Position numbers and translations under genes: made by a program. Under the pieces are notes generated by a model. It worked only from the letters and a program-made list of their open reading frames with translations, had not been told where the DNA came from and did no database searches. Source: Rattus norvegicus (lineage: Eukaryota; Chordata; Mammalia; Rodentia; Muridae). From it: a stretch of 64,000 nt of DNA. Shown one piece after another: positions 12,357 to 25,189 of this stretch. Numbering within the stretch: the first letter of the stretch is position 1; every line of letters starts with the position of its first letter. The stretch spans positions 50,728,539 through 50,792,538 of the forward strand of contig NC_086026.1 of NCBI RefSeq assembly GCF_036323735.1, written 5' to 3'.

Positions 12357-14919
12357 CAAATCTTTTGTTGTTGTTTGGCTTGGCTTGATAAGAGTTTACA
12401 ACAGAACTGAAGTATTGCCAGTGTCATTTAACTCTTGCTCAACCCGAGGACCCAGGTCAGGTCTGAGCAATAGTGATTGACTCTCTATGGTCAATAAGCG
12501 TATCATTAACTGGCTTTTCTTCTTCATCGTCATTACCACTAGCATCTTAATACCATAAACTTCTTTTTCATGGGTTGCTGTTGCTATCTGGAAGCTAATT
12601 CCTGTAATGTCCATAAAAGAGCCCATGAGGCAGCCATGTTTCTTAAGAAATCTAATTTTACCATCCATCTTATACCAAGTCCGAGCTTCCTGTGCGGTTC
12701 AGTACAGTGCTGCCCCCAGCACTGCGGGGAGGTAGCAGAATTGAATAGAGATGGGTGATTTGGTTTGCTGAGTAAACAGGAAGTGTCTTATGTTGATTCC
12801 TTGCCAAAGCTCCCTTCTCCGGGATTGCTAGACGAGCCCAGGTGGTAGTATGACATGTGAAATGGGCTCTAAGCTTTCAGAGATTTCGATTTGATCGCAG
12901 GCTGGTCCGTTAACCATTCCAACCTCAGTTTCCTTATCACTAAAATAGGGCTCTTCTAATCTCACAGTCGAGGTCTCCCAACTGGTCTGATGGTGAAAAG
13001 GGATTGCATCACAAGGCGTGTGGTTACCTAGCATCAGCACCAAATCACTGTCAGCATCCTGGAAGGTCTCCTTATTCATTTACCTTTCACTGCCGGTTTA
13101 CTGGTAAATGAAGAACTTCCGGTCCTATGGTTCCCCTTCCCCATTTGGCATAATGATGAATGAATTCTTGCCTGCAGGATCAGCCCAGGTCTTTTCTGCA
13201 TCTTGCTAAACACACTATGCTCACATCGCAGGGTGGGGCGAGCCAATCCCCCTGGCGGAGGGTGCAGCTCCTACTGCCCTGCCCTGAGCCTGAACTCTGC
13301 TTCTCTCCCCTCATCTCCAGAGGTGGAGCACAGTCTGGAGTCCTGGGAAGGAGGTCAGAAAAACCGTTTCCCTCCACCTATGGTTTGACTGGTAGCAACG
13401 AAAACATCATTTGTCAGCCCCCGCAGAATCGATTTCTTTCTTCCTACCTGCTTGCTGGGCAGGTTAGAATGAATGAGGTTGCATCTCTGTGGAGGAGGAT
13501 GCTATTTGGATATGCAGTCTGTATTCATCACAGTGGGCAGCAGAAAGCAGTCAGGGCTACCGTGACTCCAAAAGGCCAGGAGAGCCCAGGAGACTGGACG
13601 GTCATGTTTTTCTCAGACTTCAGAGACTACGCCTGTCTCTCCAGAACAGCATGTGTGACTGAGTGACTGTGTGACACATTTTTTACCAGTCCAAACTGGA
13701 CACACAGCAGCAGCAGCAAATGACTGCCAATCACTGCGTGCCTATACAGTATTAGCCCTGTAAGTTTATTTTCTACTAAGACCACGTTCACCTGCACTTT
13801 GGGTCTTCTGGGTCCTCAGAACGCTGGCTCTCCAAAGGATTTCCCTGATTAATTTCAGAGCTCCTCAGCCCCGCAAATCACACAGAGGCAATCGCTCACA
13901 GAAGGACACAGTGTAGTCTGTCTTTTCTGCACTCCCCTCCTCCCACCCCAAGGCACCAACCCAAACCTAGTGCTGGCCTGTCGTGCTCAGCATCTCCCAC
14001 TAGGGGGAGCCCCTGGAGGGCAGCTGGGGCTGAGCAATCTGGGAAGCGCTGAAGTTTTCTGCTCCTGTCCTGGACTGGTTTTTTCACTAACCCAACTGTG
14101 AGATTTCTTTGTTGCAATGTTGGGGTCTGAGATAACACTGCTGGAGGCTGGAGGCGAGAAACATAGCCGAGACCATCTTTTATTGTGTGTTGTTATTTAT
14201 TAGCGCTGTGAAGCGAGGAAGCGAAATAACAAAGAGCCCAAAGACCCGAAGACTGCACAGCTCCGGCTTGTAGGCCCTGGAGACAGTCTGGAGTCCTCAG
14301 ACGAACAGAAAGAAGACATCAGAAGGGCAACCAGGGGTGCCTGTGGCTGCTGAGTACAGGTGAGAGGCAGAGGGAGGATGACCAGGGGGCTCATGGGTAA
14401 AGAGGCACAAGAGCCCTCCCCACCTGGGAAAATGGATAGACCAAAATGAGAGTGGTCAGCAGAAGTTAAGGGGGAAAGCACTGATTGGGAACATCAAGGA
14501 AGGGAGGAGGGCAAGGGGTGAGCTTGAGGCAAGGAGGACAAAAGAAAGAAACAAGGCTGCGGTATGAAAGAGACAGAGCTTGAGAATAGAATCTGAACAG
14601 TGAGAAGTTGGCTCCAACTAGGCTGCTTAAGAAACTTGGCAAGAAACAAGTTGCGGGGAGATTGACATCGAGTGTCCAATTGCATAAGGAAGATCAGTGT
14701 GAGCAGATGTGACTCACAGTCAACCGATCTAATCATTCCAGTTGTGTGTCATAGAGCCACACCTACTCGTACTTTGACCTAAACTGAGAGGAATTCTGGT
14801 CTGCAGGCTTTTCTGGGTTCTTTCGCTTCTAAACCAACGATTTCCCTTTCTTCCTTTGAGTCTTCCGCAGCTCCTCTAGGGAGTAGACCGGCAGTCAGAA
14901 ATTCTGTGTTCTGGTCTAG
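12357..14919. other. unique, relatively GC-rich non-coding sequence
   Basis: No gene recognised. A 168-codon plus-strand frame covers 13160-13666 and begins just upstream of an acceptor-like 'ttcttgcctgcag', but its translation matches no family I know, and GC-rich DNA lengthens chance frames. Positions 12900-13080 are faintly MIR-like. A CAG-rich patch lies at 13707-13720. Confidence 0.5.
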
Positions 14920-15115
14920 AACTTGCCATTTATCGGTAGGATTAGCCTAAGCAAGGAAACCCCGGAGTTTTCCTTTCCTTTGTCTAAAAAGGGAGATAAT
15001 AATATATTACTGACAAGCCTTACAGGGTTGTTCCAAGGATTGAATAAGTAAGAGGATGTGAAGAAATGCTCTTAATAGATTATAATTGCTAGCTAAATAA
15101 AAGTTGGCATTAATA
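14920..15115 (+). repeat. MIR SINE
   Basis: An ancient tRNA-derived SINE. The core reads 'gggagataataatatatt', then 'cagggttgttccaaggattg', then a tail with 'gctcttaatagattataatt', matching the conserved order of MIR. Shared by all mammals, so it predates rodents. Confidence 0.8.
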
Positions 15116-18100
15116 ATAATTAATCAGTTAATAGAGCCTCCCTACTCTCAGCAGGGAGTCTGCTGAGTCTGGGAGAGAACCGTATTCATGTAAGTCTACA
15201 CCCAGAGCCCATTCTCCTACTGCGGACACTTCATACATGTACTCCCCAGACTTTTAGAACTAATGTCTCTTTGATAAATGGGACACTTCATATTGACTCT
15301 TTTTTGTTTTTTGACAGCATCAAATGTTCTTTTTCCAGCCTCAGCTCAGTTTTCTCATGCAGATAAGTGATTGATGGTGTCTCCACGGTGCCTGGGGGAG
15401 TGAGATGTCTGTGTCCTGGACACAGGAGTCAATGTCATGTCTTGGGCATATGGTCGGACTGTTTGGAAGAAGTAAATGACAGGCTGTGATAATAATAATG
15501 CTGTCACCATCTCCCCTTTCTAGAACGTTCTTTACAGGTCACTTGTGATTATTTTTTCACCCAAATGTGTCAGACATAAAATTGGGTCTGTGCCTTGGAT
15601 CGGGCTGGTGGAGGTTGTCTCTGAGAACGTTAGCTGGCTTTGACACCTGTGGCCATAGTCTTTCTGCTTCCCTCAGCTGTGAGCAGCAGTGTGGCAGATG
15701 GGGAAGGCAGTGTAGACCACTCGTGAAACGTTTGCTCTCTCTCCTTCATGTGTCACCTGGAGTTCTCACAACTCTCCCTCCATGTATCTAAACATTCACT
15801 GTTGACCTGCTGACGTCAATGGTCTGTGGCTTGACAAGCACCCAACTGTCGTCAGGATACCTTGATACCGATGTGTTTCCACTAGTGATTGCCCCACACC
15901 TCCAAATGACTTTAAACTTTTGTTCCAGCTGCTAACAAAAGGAAGCTTCCTCCTGCTTCTTTTCATCTCCACCAATCAAATGATGGAGCGAATACTCATA
16001 ACAATGCTTATTTTAAGGCACCCACCGACTCACCTGCAGAACATTAATATCCTATCCAAGGACACAATATGTAGAAGACTGTGTTTTCTAAAATCACCAA
16101 GCACACACACACACATGCACACATGTGTGCAGATGCATCTACATGTGCATGCATATGCAACTATAAATATGTATGTGTGTGTGCATTCATACACATCCCT
16201 TCTCCTTCCAAACATGCACCCATTCTGCACTTAATGAAAGTACGCACAAATATTCACGCAGCACACTCAAAGTGCACACTTCATGGAGAGTGAGGATATG
16301 AATTTCTTCATCAGCATTTTGGCTGTTTTAGAGTCCAGAAGTGACCACAATTCACATGGCTTAAAAAAAAAAGTCATGGATCAATTTCTGCTCTGTCCAT
16401 AGCAATGAATATCGATATGTTGCCTCTTCTAGACAAACTGTCAGCAATTTCAGATATTTTTAAATGAGTTTTTTTTAAAAATACATTTGCAAAGTCAATT
16501 ATTTTGAATCTCATCTGAGGCAATTAAAAAACATCCTGACATTTAAGGTGATATTTTTTTCCCAAGTAAAATAATTATAACTAATACTAATTATGAACAA
16601 ATCATTTAGTTACTCGCAGTCTGGCTCAACCTTTAGGTTAATAAACCAATCCATTAGAATTCATCTTGCTCAAAGGACCAATTTGTTTTAAAAAAAATGT
16701 AGTGACCTTTTACCACAAGTGTGATTGATATTTTCTTTAACAATATCAGAACTGTCTTTCTCAGAGAAGAGTGTGGTCCAGAGGAAGGTGCAGAAAATTG
16801 CTCATGTCAAAAAACGGGTTTAGATATTTCTCTCTACCTTCGATATTTTGTTCTCACTGAACACCTATGGCAGAGAGTTGTATGTGTGGTTCACGGGCCA
16901 TGTCTGGTCAACCCCAGTTTTACTGAAATAAAACTCGGTCTGTGTATATGTTGTCTATAACCACATTTTCTACCACAGAATGTTACATGTTGTCTATAGC
17001 CACATTTTACCACAGGTTCTGGGAAGTCAATGTATCCTTGCAAAGCTGGATATACTCATTACCAGGCCTTTAAAGATGCTTACAAACCCCAATGTAGTAG
17101 AATGAGGAGAAAAATAGGTATCTTCGAATAGCTACAGCTCCTATGTGGAATTGTACATGCATGTGTGAATTTACTAAGCCTGCACATTCTACTGTAGCGG
17201 GGATCATGAGACTTTCTTAGCTGAGGGAGAAATAGCAAATCTACCTGTGGTGGTACAGTCATTCGATGGCATAGGTAGGGGGCAGCCAATAGAGAGACAG
17301 AAGGAGTATCTCCTAGTCTTCCCCTAGATGCTGTCAACTGCCAAGGACACTGGATGGTGAAAATTCTTGACACTCTGTTCCTGCCTTATCTGCCCTTGGC
17401 TTGGATGAACCTCGGCTTATCTTTTCTGTCCCCATTCTCAGGAGCAGGGCTGTGCGAGTAAGCAGAATGGAAAGAAAGCATCGTGCCTTGTAGTCAAACA
17501 AAGTGAGGCTTTATGGCATCCATGCTCTCGTCTCTATTCGCCCAGAGACAGGCACAACGGCACAGATACCATGCAACGGAGAGTAACAGGCAAGTGTTTG
17601 TTGCAGAATACGCTATCTTATAAAAAGTTGGCCTTTTGAAACAGAAGGTCCACTTTTAATTACATTTCTTTTCTCTTAATTCAAGTTAATATCAAAATTA
17701 TATCTCTCCCCGCCCCTAAGCTTACGACATCTGCTAGCAAAGTAGGCCACAAGGAGGCAGATCTCAGGAGGAAGGAAGCCTGGGACGATAAAACGAGACA
17801 ATGGCTGTGTTCACAGAGTTTTCCTTAATCTTACGTCTCCATGAAAGGAGGTAACAGATAAAAAGAGAACATTGAGAATAAGAAACATCTACACCGAGCC
17901 TTCCCTGAGGATGATAAATTCGATTTTCCCTTCTACCAGATTTTATATTGACTGTTCTCTTTACCCAGCACTGCTAGTTGTAAGATTATTGGAGTGACCA
18001 AGACACTCGCTTCTCCACGCAATGATTTATTAGAGAGCCATTCATGCACATGTGTCTATAATACACGTTAGACACCTCAGTTGGGAACACAGTCTGCAGT

Positions 18101-18392
18101 GTCCTTCAAGGAGAGGTTGATTTTTCCCTTGTGAGCCAAGCACAGCAGAGGGTATAGAGGAAGCACCATTGGGTGAGATCTGAGGAAGCATAGATTTCAG
18201 ACCTTTAGACATTGGAGGAGATGGCGATGTAAGAGGGAGAGAGGGAACAAAGTCACAGAGTGTATATTCAGAGAAATCATCTGTGGGAGGTGTTAAATGA
18301 AAGCTTGTGGTATTGAGGGAGGAAGAAGTAAGGGCACTAGCCTGGGTCTAGATTCTAGAGGAGCTTGGACAGTAGATTTAAAAGGTACGTCT
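15116..18392. other. unique non-coding sequence with a CA-rich patch
   Basis: No gene. Positions 16098-16200 hold an imperfect CA/CATG-rich patch that creates His/Cys-rich frames on both strands. The remainder is AT-rich unique DNA, with an intermittently repeated 'gttgtctatagcc(a)cattt' pair at about 16948-17010. Confidence 0.5.
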
Positions 18393-18610
18393 TGGGGCTG
18401 GGGAGATGGCTCAGTGGTTATGAGCACTTTCTGTTACTACTGATTTCCGAGTTCAGTTTCCAACACCCACATAGCGGTCCATAACCATCTATAACTCCAA
18501 CTTCAGAGGGTCCAATGCCCTCCTCTGGTCCCTTTGGGAACCAGGCATGCCCACGGAACACTTACATGCAGGCAAACATTTATGCCTATCAAAATTTTTA
18601 AGAATTAAAA
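18393..18610 (+). repeat. B2 SINE
   Basis: It starts 'ggggctggggagatggctca' and runs through 'ccataaccatctataactcc' and 'gccctcctctggtcc' to an A-rich end, the standard B2 order. The tRNA-derived head keeps an A-box-like 'ggctcagtgg'. Confidence 0.92.
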
Positions 18611-18624
18611 GGAAGTGAGGTGTT

Positions 18625-18942
18625 AAACGAGGGAGATGGCTCAGATGATAACATTCTTGCTGTGCAGGTATGACGACCTGAGTGCAATCCTCAGCCCCCC
18701 TAGAAAAAAATTTCCAAGTGTAGCAGTGCACGGCTGTGACCCCTGTCCTGGGAAGGTAGAGATGGGAGAAACCCTGCAGCACATTGTCTATTCAGTCTAG
18801 CTGACTCAGTGAGCTCCAGCTTCAGTGAAAGACCCTGTCAAAAAAAATGAGTAGAGAACAACTGAGAAAGGCACCCGATGTTGGCCTCTCGCCTCCACAC
18901 AAATGCACAGGCTTGCACATACACACGTGTGCAACACACAAA
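18625..18942 (+). repeat. B4-family SINE
   Basis: Head 'gggagatggctcagatgata', B-box remnant, B1-like middle with 'gaaagaccctgtcaaaa', and an ending 'ggcctctcgcctccacacaa' plus CA-rich tail. It lies 15 bases after the B2 in the same orientation. Confidence 0.88.
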
Positions 18943-20369
18943 ATTAAGTCTCTGTGTATAGATGCTTGGACCCATTGACTGTGTGTAGGAGAATGACTTG
19001 ACCCATAGTTTGGAAAAGAGCATCACGATATTCAGTCAGAACTCAGTGGCAGTGCACCAGATAGAGACAAGCTGAGAAAGATGGGTCTTTACCTGATCCT
19101 CTCAAGGCATGACTGATCCGTCACAACCCTGACTATTGTAGGTATGGCACTCGCTGAGGGCTTTCTGAGGGCATTTGTTTAATGGCATGCCAGTGGCATT
19201 TACTCATAAACCAAAAAGCCATTGGGCCAGAAATAGGGGTTTTGGTTACTTCCCCAGACAGGAAGCAGTTTGGGTGATTATACTTATGATTCATCGAGGT
19301 TGGGAAACATATCCTGCACAAACACACGCCCCTCCCCTCCAAGCAGAGTGACTCATGGCTTCTTCAGTTTGGTCTATGGAAGGCCTGGAAGTCCAGGCAG
19401 AGTTTTGAGATACGATGGATGTTCCGTCATAAATCTGCAACACTCGTAATTACAAGAGAAACGTTTCTCCCCATTCTCTCAATTATCAGGAAATAGGCAT
19501 TTCTTGAATTCTTGCTATTTTAACATGGAGAATGTGATGTTGTGAAACACAGTTCCTGCCATAACTTTAGATGGTAAAGAGGACATAAGGATAACGGGCA
19601 AGAGTGTTCCACAAGTGTTTTAAGCTATACGGATGGGTCAGAGGGAACATTTACAGTAGTTATAGAAGGGGTATGAGACGGAGTCTTAACAAATTACCTG
19701 ACAGTTCAGCAGGTTGAAATCTAGTGGTTTCTAGGGCCTGGGCGTGGCTCTAGGCATGGAGCTTCATACTTTGGTAGAACGTCCATTCTAACCAGAGGAC
19801 TCTGTTGAATTTAAGCCCTGGTTCTTCCTTCTAACCCCATGTTCCCAGAAATAAGACTCAGACTCAAAATATACTTACGAATACCTTGGCCATAGAACTA
19901 AGCTCTTCTCTGACCAGATATAACTTTAAGTAGCCCATTTATTCTAGCTACCTTCAGCCACGTGGCTGGTTACCTGCGTCCGTCTCATCACATCTTCCCT
20001 GTGAATCTCTCCCAGAATTTGTTCTCCTCCCAGACGCCCCACCTTCTCTTTTCTGCTTAAGCCATAGGCCATACACTGTTTAATTGACAGGTGATGCATC
20101 CATACAACACACAAGATACTCTCTCTATGGGACTCCATAGTAGCGTAAGAACCAACCGAACTGCCTTGTCTCAGGGAGTTTCCGTTCTCAGGAAGTGACA
20201 TTTCAGAGAACAAGCGCTAGCCCCTCATTCCCCCAAAAAGAAGAATGTGTGCCAAAGTCAAGAAAGCAGCCCCTTGGCAGGCAGTGGAGGAGGACGCCTC
20301 AGGAATGGGAAGCTCAATAGGATGAGAGGGTCTCTCTTAATTCCTTGACACTATGCATTTACGGGGGGG
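18943..20369. other. unique non-coding sequence
   Basis: No gene or interspersed repeat recognised. An 11-base G run lies at 20363-20373, at the edge of the next SINE. Confidence 0.5.
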
Positions 20370-20515
20370 GGGGTACCTGCATATGCCATGGCATGCCTGT
20401 GAAGGTCAGAGGTCAACTTGAAGGGCTGGTCCTCGCTCTCCACTACGTGAGCTCTAGGGATTGAATGCATACCATCAGGCTTGGCAGCAAATGCCTTTAC
20501 CTGCTGAGCCAACAA
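20370..20515 (-). repeat. B3 SINE
   Basis: The reverse of B3 is clear: 'gaaggtcagaggtcaacttg' near the start and 'aaatgcctttacctgctgag' near the end, the latter being the inverted tRNA-like head. Confidence 0.87.
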
Positions 20516-20707
20516 AGCTTATTAATAAGCCTGACATATTTTAGGCCAATTGCCCTGCCTTCCTATAACTTGAATGAATAACGGATGTAAGAGGGATATC
20601 ATGTGCATGCACACAGGTGTGTGCATTTTTTGTATGTGTGGCACTGGGTGTCAAATCCTAGATATATGCACACGAGGTAAGCTTTGTACAGCATCTCTAG
20701 ACCTTGA

Positions 20708-20828
20708 TTTTGTTAATATGTGATTGTGGGTTTGAGCCAGGGCCTTATTAGGTGTATCACGCTAGCCTAGAACATGTGATTCTCTTCTCTCTGCCTCCTG
20801 GCTGCTCTGAGTTCAGGCATATCTTGTC
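20708..20828 (-). repeat. B1-family SINE, diverged
   Basis: Antisense order 'gggtttgagccagggcctta', 'agcctagaacatgtgattct', 'ctctgcctcctggctgc'. Highly worn. Confidence 0.6.
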
Positions 20829-22149
20829 AGCCTGGCTAAGACAGAAATCATTCTTCTTTGAAGATGCATAGCTGAGTCCCCAAACTCCATGGCTCGGCGG
20901 TTTCCATCAGTGATCAGGACTTGGTATACTCATTGATAATTTTTCTGCAACTGCTCTGTACTCACTTGGTGTCTTGAAGATGGAAAAGGAAAAACTATGA
21001 CAGGGACATACTTTGCTTAAATAGTATTCAGGTCAAGTTCTGTAACAGGCAACTCTGCCTTGGAGGTTGGGTTTGCTTCTCATTTCATCAAGCTATCTAA
21101 AATAACCGGGTCACGAGGTGGTTTTCGGCAGGGTCCTCACTGGGATGGGATTTGACCTACATAGGGAGAGAACCAGGGCAGGAATAGTTGTTCAGCTCTT
21201 CACAGACTTGGAGAAATCCAGTTTGAATGACTGTAGGATCACAAAGCTGGGAGAGACTCCCTGTGACCGAAAGTGATCCTGGTACCTGCCTCTGGGCAGA
21301 TATATGCCTTTCTGGAAGTTAATAAAAATTCCAGAGCTCAACTTTTTAACAAATGCTTTAAAACACATCTATTCTGAATACTATACATCTGGGGTAGAGA
21401 TGCTGTCTAACCTTAGGCAAAGCAGCTGTATACCTCCTCTCAGTGGTAGGACTCAGTCTCTGTAGCATATTCCTTCCAGGTACTTGGTGAGAGAAAAATA
21501 ATTGTTTTGGGAGTATATTTTACATTTTCAAAAAAAAATAGTCAAAGTGTCATATTCAATCAGCCTAGCTAATAGGCCGTTTTTATTTATTAAAAATAAA
21601 TTTAAATGTAGCTGTAAAATTTTGAGAGGATGTTTTCATTTGCATCATGACTAGCTTTAAAAAGACTTACCAGAAATTATAAAAACAGTAAGTTCACATC
21701 CTCCCAGATGGCTAACTTGAGGTACATGAATGCTGGGAAATTGTGCTATTTCTCACTCCACTTGGTAAGTTGCTTAAGGCCAAGAAGAATGCTTCATTTG
21801 TCTCTACAAAGCCTACTCCAGAAGCAGGTGCTTGCTGGAACTAACTTCATGAGCAAATTAAAAAAAAAAAAAAAGCAATGAGGTAATTACTTTGAGGTCG
21901 TGCCATGATTTTTTTGTTTGTGTGTCTGTTTTGATATTTTTCAACAAATATAAACCCCGTGATCACCTTGAGACTAACTAGCAGGCAGGAAGCTCGTAAA
22001 AGTAAAACAGTCTTGGGGCTAGAGCAATTGTTTGGGGTAAGCGTTTGGATTTAGATGAATTGTTGGGAGTAGGATGGGAGGCGATGGACTAGATGTGCGA
22101 GCCTGTGCCTCCGTATTTAAATGAAGAGAGTGAGCCAGTGGATGAGCGT
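20829..22149. other. unique AT-rich non-coding sequence
   Basis: No gene. AT-rich around 21500-21660, with a 16-base A run at 21859-21874. Confidence 0.5.
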
Positions 22150-22555
22150 CTTGGTTAGGGTTTCATTTGCCGTGACAAACACCATGACCACCAACAGCTT
22201 GGAGACAAAATGGCCTGTTTCGTCCTACAGCATGAGGCCTGTCACTGAAGGAGCTGCCTGTCAAGGAAGGAACTCTAGGCATAATCCAGAGGCAGGCGTT
22301 GAAGCAGAGACTGTAGCGGAACCCTGCTTACTGTCTTGCTTCTCGCGGCTTGCTCAGCATGCTTTCCTCTACACTCAGGACTAGCAGCCCAGCGGTAGAA
22401 CCAACTGGTGAGCTGGGCACTTTCACATCAGTCATCAATCATCAATCAAAAAGTGCGCCTCCATAGGCCAGTCTCACAAGGAGATTTTCTCAGTGAGGTT
22501 CCCTTTTCCCAAATGACTCTAGCTTGTTTGAAGTTGACATAAAACTAACTGGCAC
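22150..22555 (+). repeat. rodent medium-copy interspersed repeat (RMER-like)
   Basis: The sequence runs from 'cttggttagggtttcatttg' and 'cgtgacaaacaccatgacca' to a terminal 'gaagttgacataaaactaac'. This is a very common rodent repeat whose ends I recognise. I cannot verify its Repbase name. Related copies lie at 31.2, 36.4, 38.8 and 59.1 kb. Confidence 0.8.
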
Positions 22556-22697
22556 AATGAGGAAGGATCCATTTGAGGGATACAATCTCAAGACGCCTTG
22601 CTGGCCCATTTCTGTGTATATGTAGTATGAGATGTTTTGTTTAAGGTCTTTCTGTTGTTAGCTAGGATCTTGTGTTTGTAAGAAAAAGTCTGATTAA

Positions 22698-22713
22698 AAA
22701 TTCAAACTCGGGG
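22698..22713. other. left target-site duplication of the ID element
   Basis: The sequence 'aaattcaaactcgggg' recurs directly after the ID tail at 22809-22824. The exact border is blurred because the G run merges with the start of the ID element. Confidence 0.9.
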
Positions 22714-22724
22714 GGTTGGGGATT

Positions 22725-22735
22725 TAGCTCAGTGG
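22725..22735 (+). promoter_or_regulatory. polymerase III A box in the ID element
   Basis: 'tagctcagtgg' fits the tRNA-type A box. Confidence 0.85.
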
Positions 22736-22767
22736 TAGAGCGCTTACCTAGGAAGCGCAAGGCCCTG

Positions 22768-22778
22768 GGTTCGGTCCC
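22768..22778 (+). promoter_or_regulatory. polymerase III B box in the ID element
   Basis: 'ggttcggtccc' fits the tRNA-type B box and lies 32 bases after the A box, normal spacing for ID/BC1. Confidence 0.85.
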
Positions 22779-22824
22779 CAGCTCCGAAAAAAAAGAACCA
22801 AAAAAAAAAAATTCAAACTCGGGG

Positions 22825-25123
22825 AAGGTATGGGGTACACCAAGCTCCAGAAATTATCGGAACCAAAGACTGACTCTGCCTTCTACCTCATTCTCAATCT
22901 ATCTTTATCCCAATCCATTGTCCACCTCCATTTCTTCTATCAATTCTGCCCGCAGGTCTACTTCTTCGAAAAGGCTAGATAAGTTTTCAAGACCTCTGGG
23001 AAGTCTGTACAGCACACAATACAGCTCTGCTGGAGTCTGTCTTCCCGCTTTCCGGCCCACGTACTCCTTTCAGCTCTATGAACATTATCCGTTGACTCTC
23101 TGATCTTTCAAGACTGTTCAATTTTGTTCTCGGGGGCTTCACTGTAGGGATAGCACAGCATCTTCTTCTCTCTGCTTGCAATGTACCCCAAACTCACTGA
23201 GGTGTGGGAAGTATACCTCATCGGACTTTCTTCACATGCTGTGCTCTTCCATGAGACTTGGAACTCCTCACAGCTGCTAGCTGCCATGTTTGGTATCATG
23301 TCCCTTTACTGGACTCATGTATGCATTTCTCGACTGCTAGCTTTTGGAGTTGCAAGAGAAATAATCTAAGACTCCACTTCTCAAGCGGACTGAGGTCAAG
23401 TAGGAACTGGATGACAATAGACACTTAGAAGGTATGCAGTAGAATGAACACTGGATGCTATAGGAACACACAGCCGAGCAGTCTTCCTTACTGATCAGTG
23501 GTGTTAAATGCTGGAAGGTTTCTACGGGTGGAAGGGAGCCTCCCTTGATCTGTGCTGAGTGCCAAATGTACATGGGACCCAGAGAAAGGACATTTGCTTG
23601 GGTAAGAACAGCATATGAGGAAGTTGTAGGATACACGAGGCCAGAGCTGTGTGTTCGAATACGAAAAATAGGACAGAAATCCACAAAATAATTTTGATGA
23701 CAACTCCCCATAAGGCCCTAATTTTATAGCATATTGTACCAGGAGTTAGAAAATTAGAAAATGGCTAGAGAAGTCATGAATTCACCATGAAAATCTCTCA
23801 AGGAAAGTGGGATTTGACTTGCTTCATAACTAGCTAAATCTGAGGGCTGAGTCTGGGTTTTGATTTCATTCTGCCAGATATTGTATTGGTAACAATATTA
23901 CCCTCCCTAATCTCTACAAAATGATCTGAAGACACTTCGCTGTGTCTTTCACAGTTAAATGGAGGATGAAAAGAGATGCAATATTTATGTAAACTTTCTT
24001 ACTGGCCAAAATCTTGGCTAATGTCGTTGCAAAATGCATAATATATTAATGAGATAACTATGTGTTTTTTTTACATAATTTGTCTCTGAGGACAGGGCAG
24101 CCTAACTCTGCTGCCCATGTGACTCATTCGGTTGTTGGGTTTAAGGTGTTCTTCCTGTGAAGAGAACTGCCTTGTTGTAGATAGAAGTTTCATCCACAGA
24201 CTTCCTCTCTCCATAAAACATTCCCTTGGGCATCTGTTGCCTCTTCTGTATGTAGTCCATGATAAACGATATTGTGGCATTATAAAGTTGTTCCTCCTGG
24301 TGGTCTTACAGAGAGAGTCGTATGATTCCAGTATATTACATGAGTCTTAGGTCAGGTGTGGGAGAGACCTGGTAGCACCATCCAATGAATGCATAATGAT
24401 CTGCTAGAGGAATCGGGGCTCTTTTTCAGTGTGTGTCAAGGACTGTGGATGGAACTCTTCTGGTGTGACTGACATATGTGTTCAGGAACATGGTACAGAT
24501 AACCATTCCCTCCATGTGCTTCTTCAGTTCTGTAGAGTCCTTATGAGACGAGTGCCTGCCTCATCTCCCATTACTCTCACACCAGCATCTTGGGGAGAAA
24601 GACTCTATTGCTCTTTACGGCCATGAAGATAGCACTAAAAAAAAAATGCCATGGCATATTAAGGACTTCTGACTTATTCCTGTCTGCTGACTGCTCCAGA
24701 GAATTGTAAGTAGAGGCTCAGATTCCTCAGTCAAAGACATAACCAGTTCATAGCCCTCATCATCTATTTATTGCCCCATCCTTCTAGCTCTGATGCTACT
24801 CAGAATCGTCTTTCTAGACCTTATGAGGGCAGAGAGTGTGCTCACTTTCCTGGAATCAAGGTCAGTGAGATTTTGCTGTGAGCACCTTAGAAATCAGAAG
24901 GCATCCTATGATCAGCCAAGCTTGAGAAGGCTGAGAATTGTCGCTGTGGTAGACGAGACACACAGAGCACAGCTAAGGATGCAAGATGAGACAGTTGCAG
25001 ATTTTGCTTCCTCCAGTTATTAGCAAATCATTTTAATCCGTTCATGAATTACTTTAGAACTTTTATTTCAGAGTACTGGGGGACAGCTTGAAATCCTCTT
25101 AACTCCTAGCTAGTGGGAAAATA
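22825..25123. other. unrecognised sequence, no gene
   Basis: Frames of up to 124 codons exist (minus strand 23337-23711), but their translations match no family I know. The stretch could contain an old LTR or other repeat that I cannot identify by eye. Confidence 0.4.
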
Positions 25124-25170
25124 TTTTTTTTTTTTTTTGGAGCTGGGGACCGAACCCAGGGCCTTGCGCT
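25124..25170 (-). repeat. truncated ID element
   Basis: A 15-base T run, then 'ggagctggggaccgaaccca' and 'gggccttgcgct', the reverse of the 3' half of an ID element. It stops abruptly at 25170, so the 5' half including the A box is missing. This is a 5'-truncated copy and cannot be transcribed from its own promoter. Confidence 0.9.
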
Positions 25171-25189
25171 ATGTATTTTGATTGTATTA

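Larger units (their letters stand above)
22712..22810 (+). repeat. ID element (BC1-related SINE), full length and young
   Basis: A tRNA-Ala-derived SINE that starts 'ggttggggatttagctcagt' and ends with an A-rich tail containing a GAACC interruption. The internal polymerase III promoter is intact: A box 'tagctcagtgg' at 22725-22735 and B box 'ggttcggtccc' at 22768-22778. The flanks carry a duplication of 'aaattcaaactcgggg' type at about 22698-22713 and 22809-22824, which is effectively perfect. Near-consensus sequence plus an intact duplication means a recent insertion and points strongly to rat. The apparent 143-codon frame crossing it is not a gene. Confidence 0.97.

Noticed and set aside
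22712..22790. A tRNA-Ala gene
   Set aside because: The sequence is tRNA-derived but has the ID body, A-rich tail and target duplication, so it is a SINE and not a tRNA gene.
22712..22810. The BC1 RNA gene itself
   Set aside because: It lacks the unique 3' region of BC1 and has a SINE-type tail with target duplication, so it is a dispersed ID copy.
22672..23103. 143-codon frame
   Set aside because: It runs through the ID SINE and its A-rich tail and is therefore not a conserved coding sequence.
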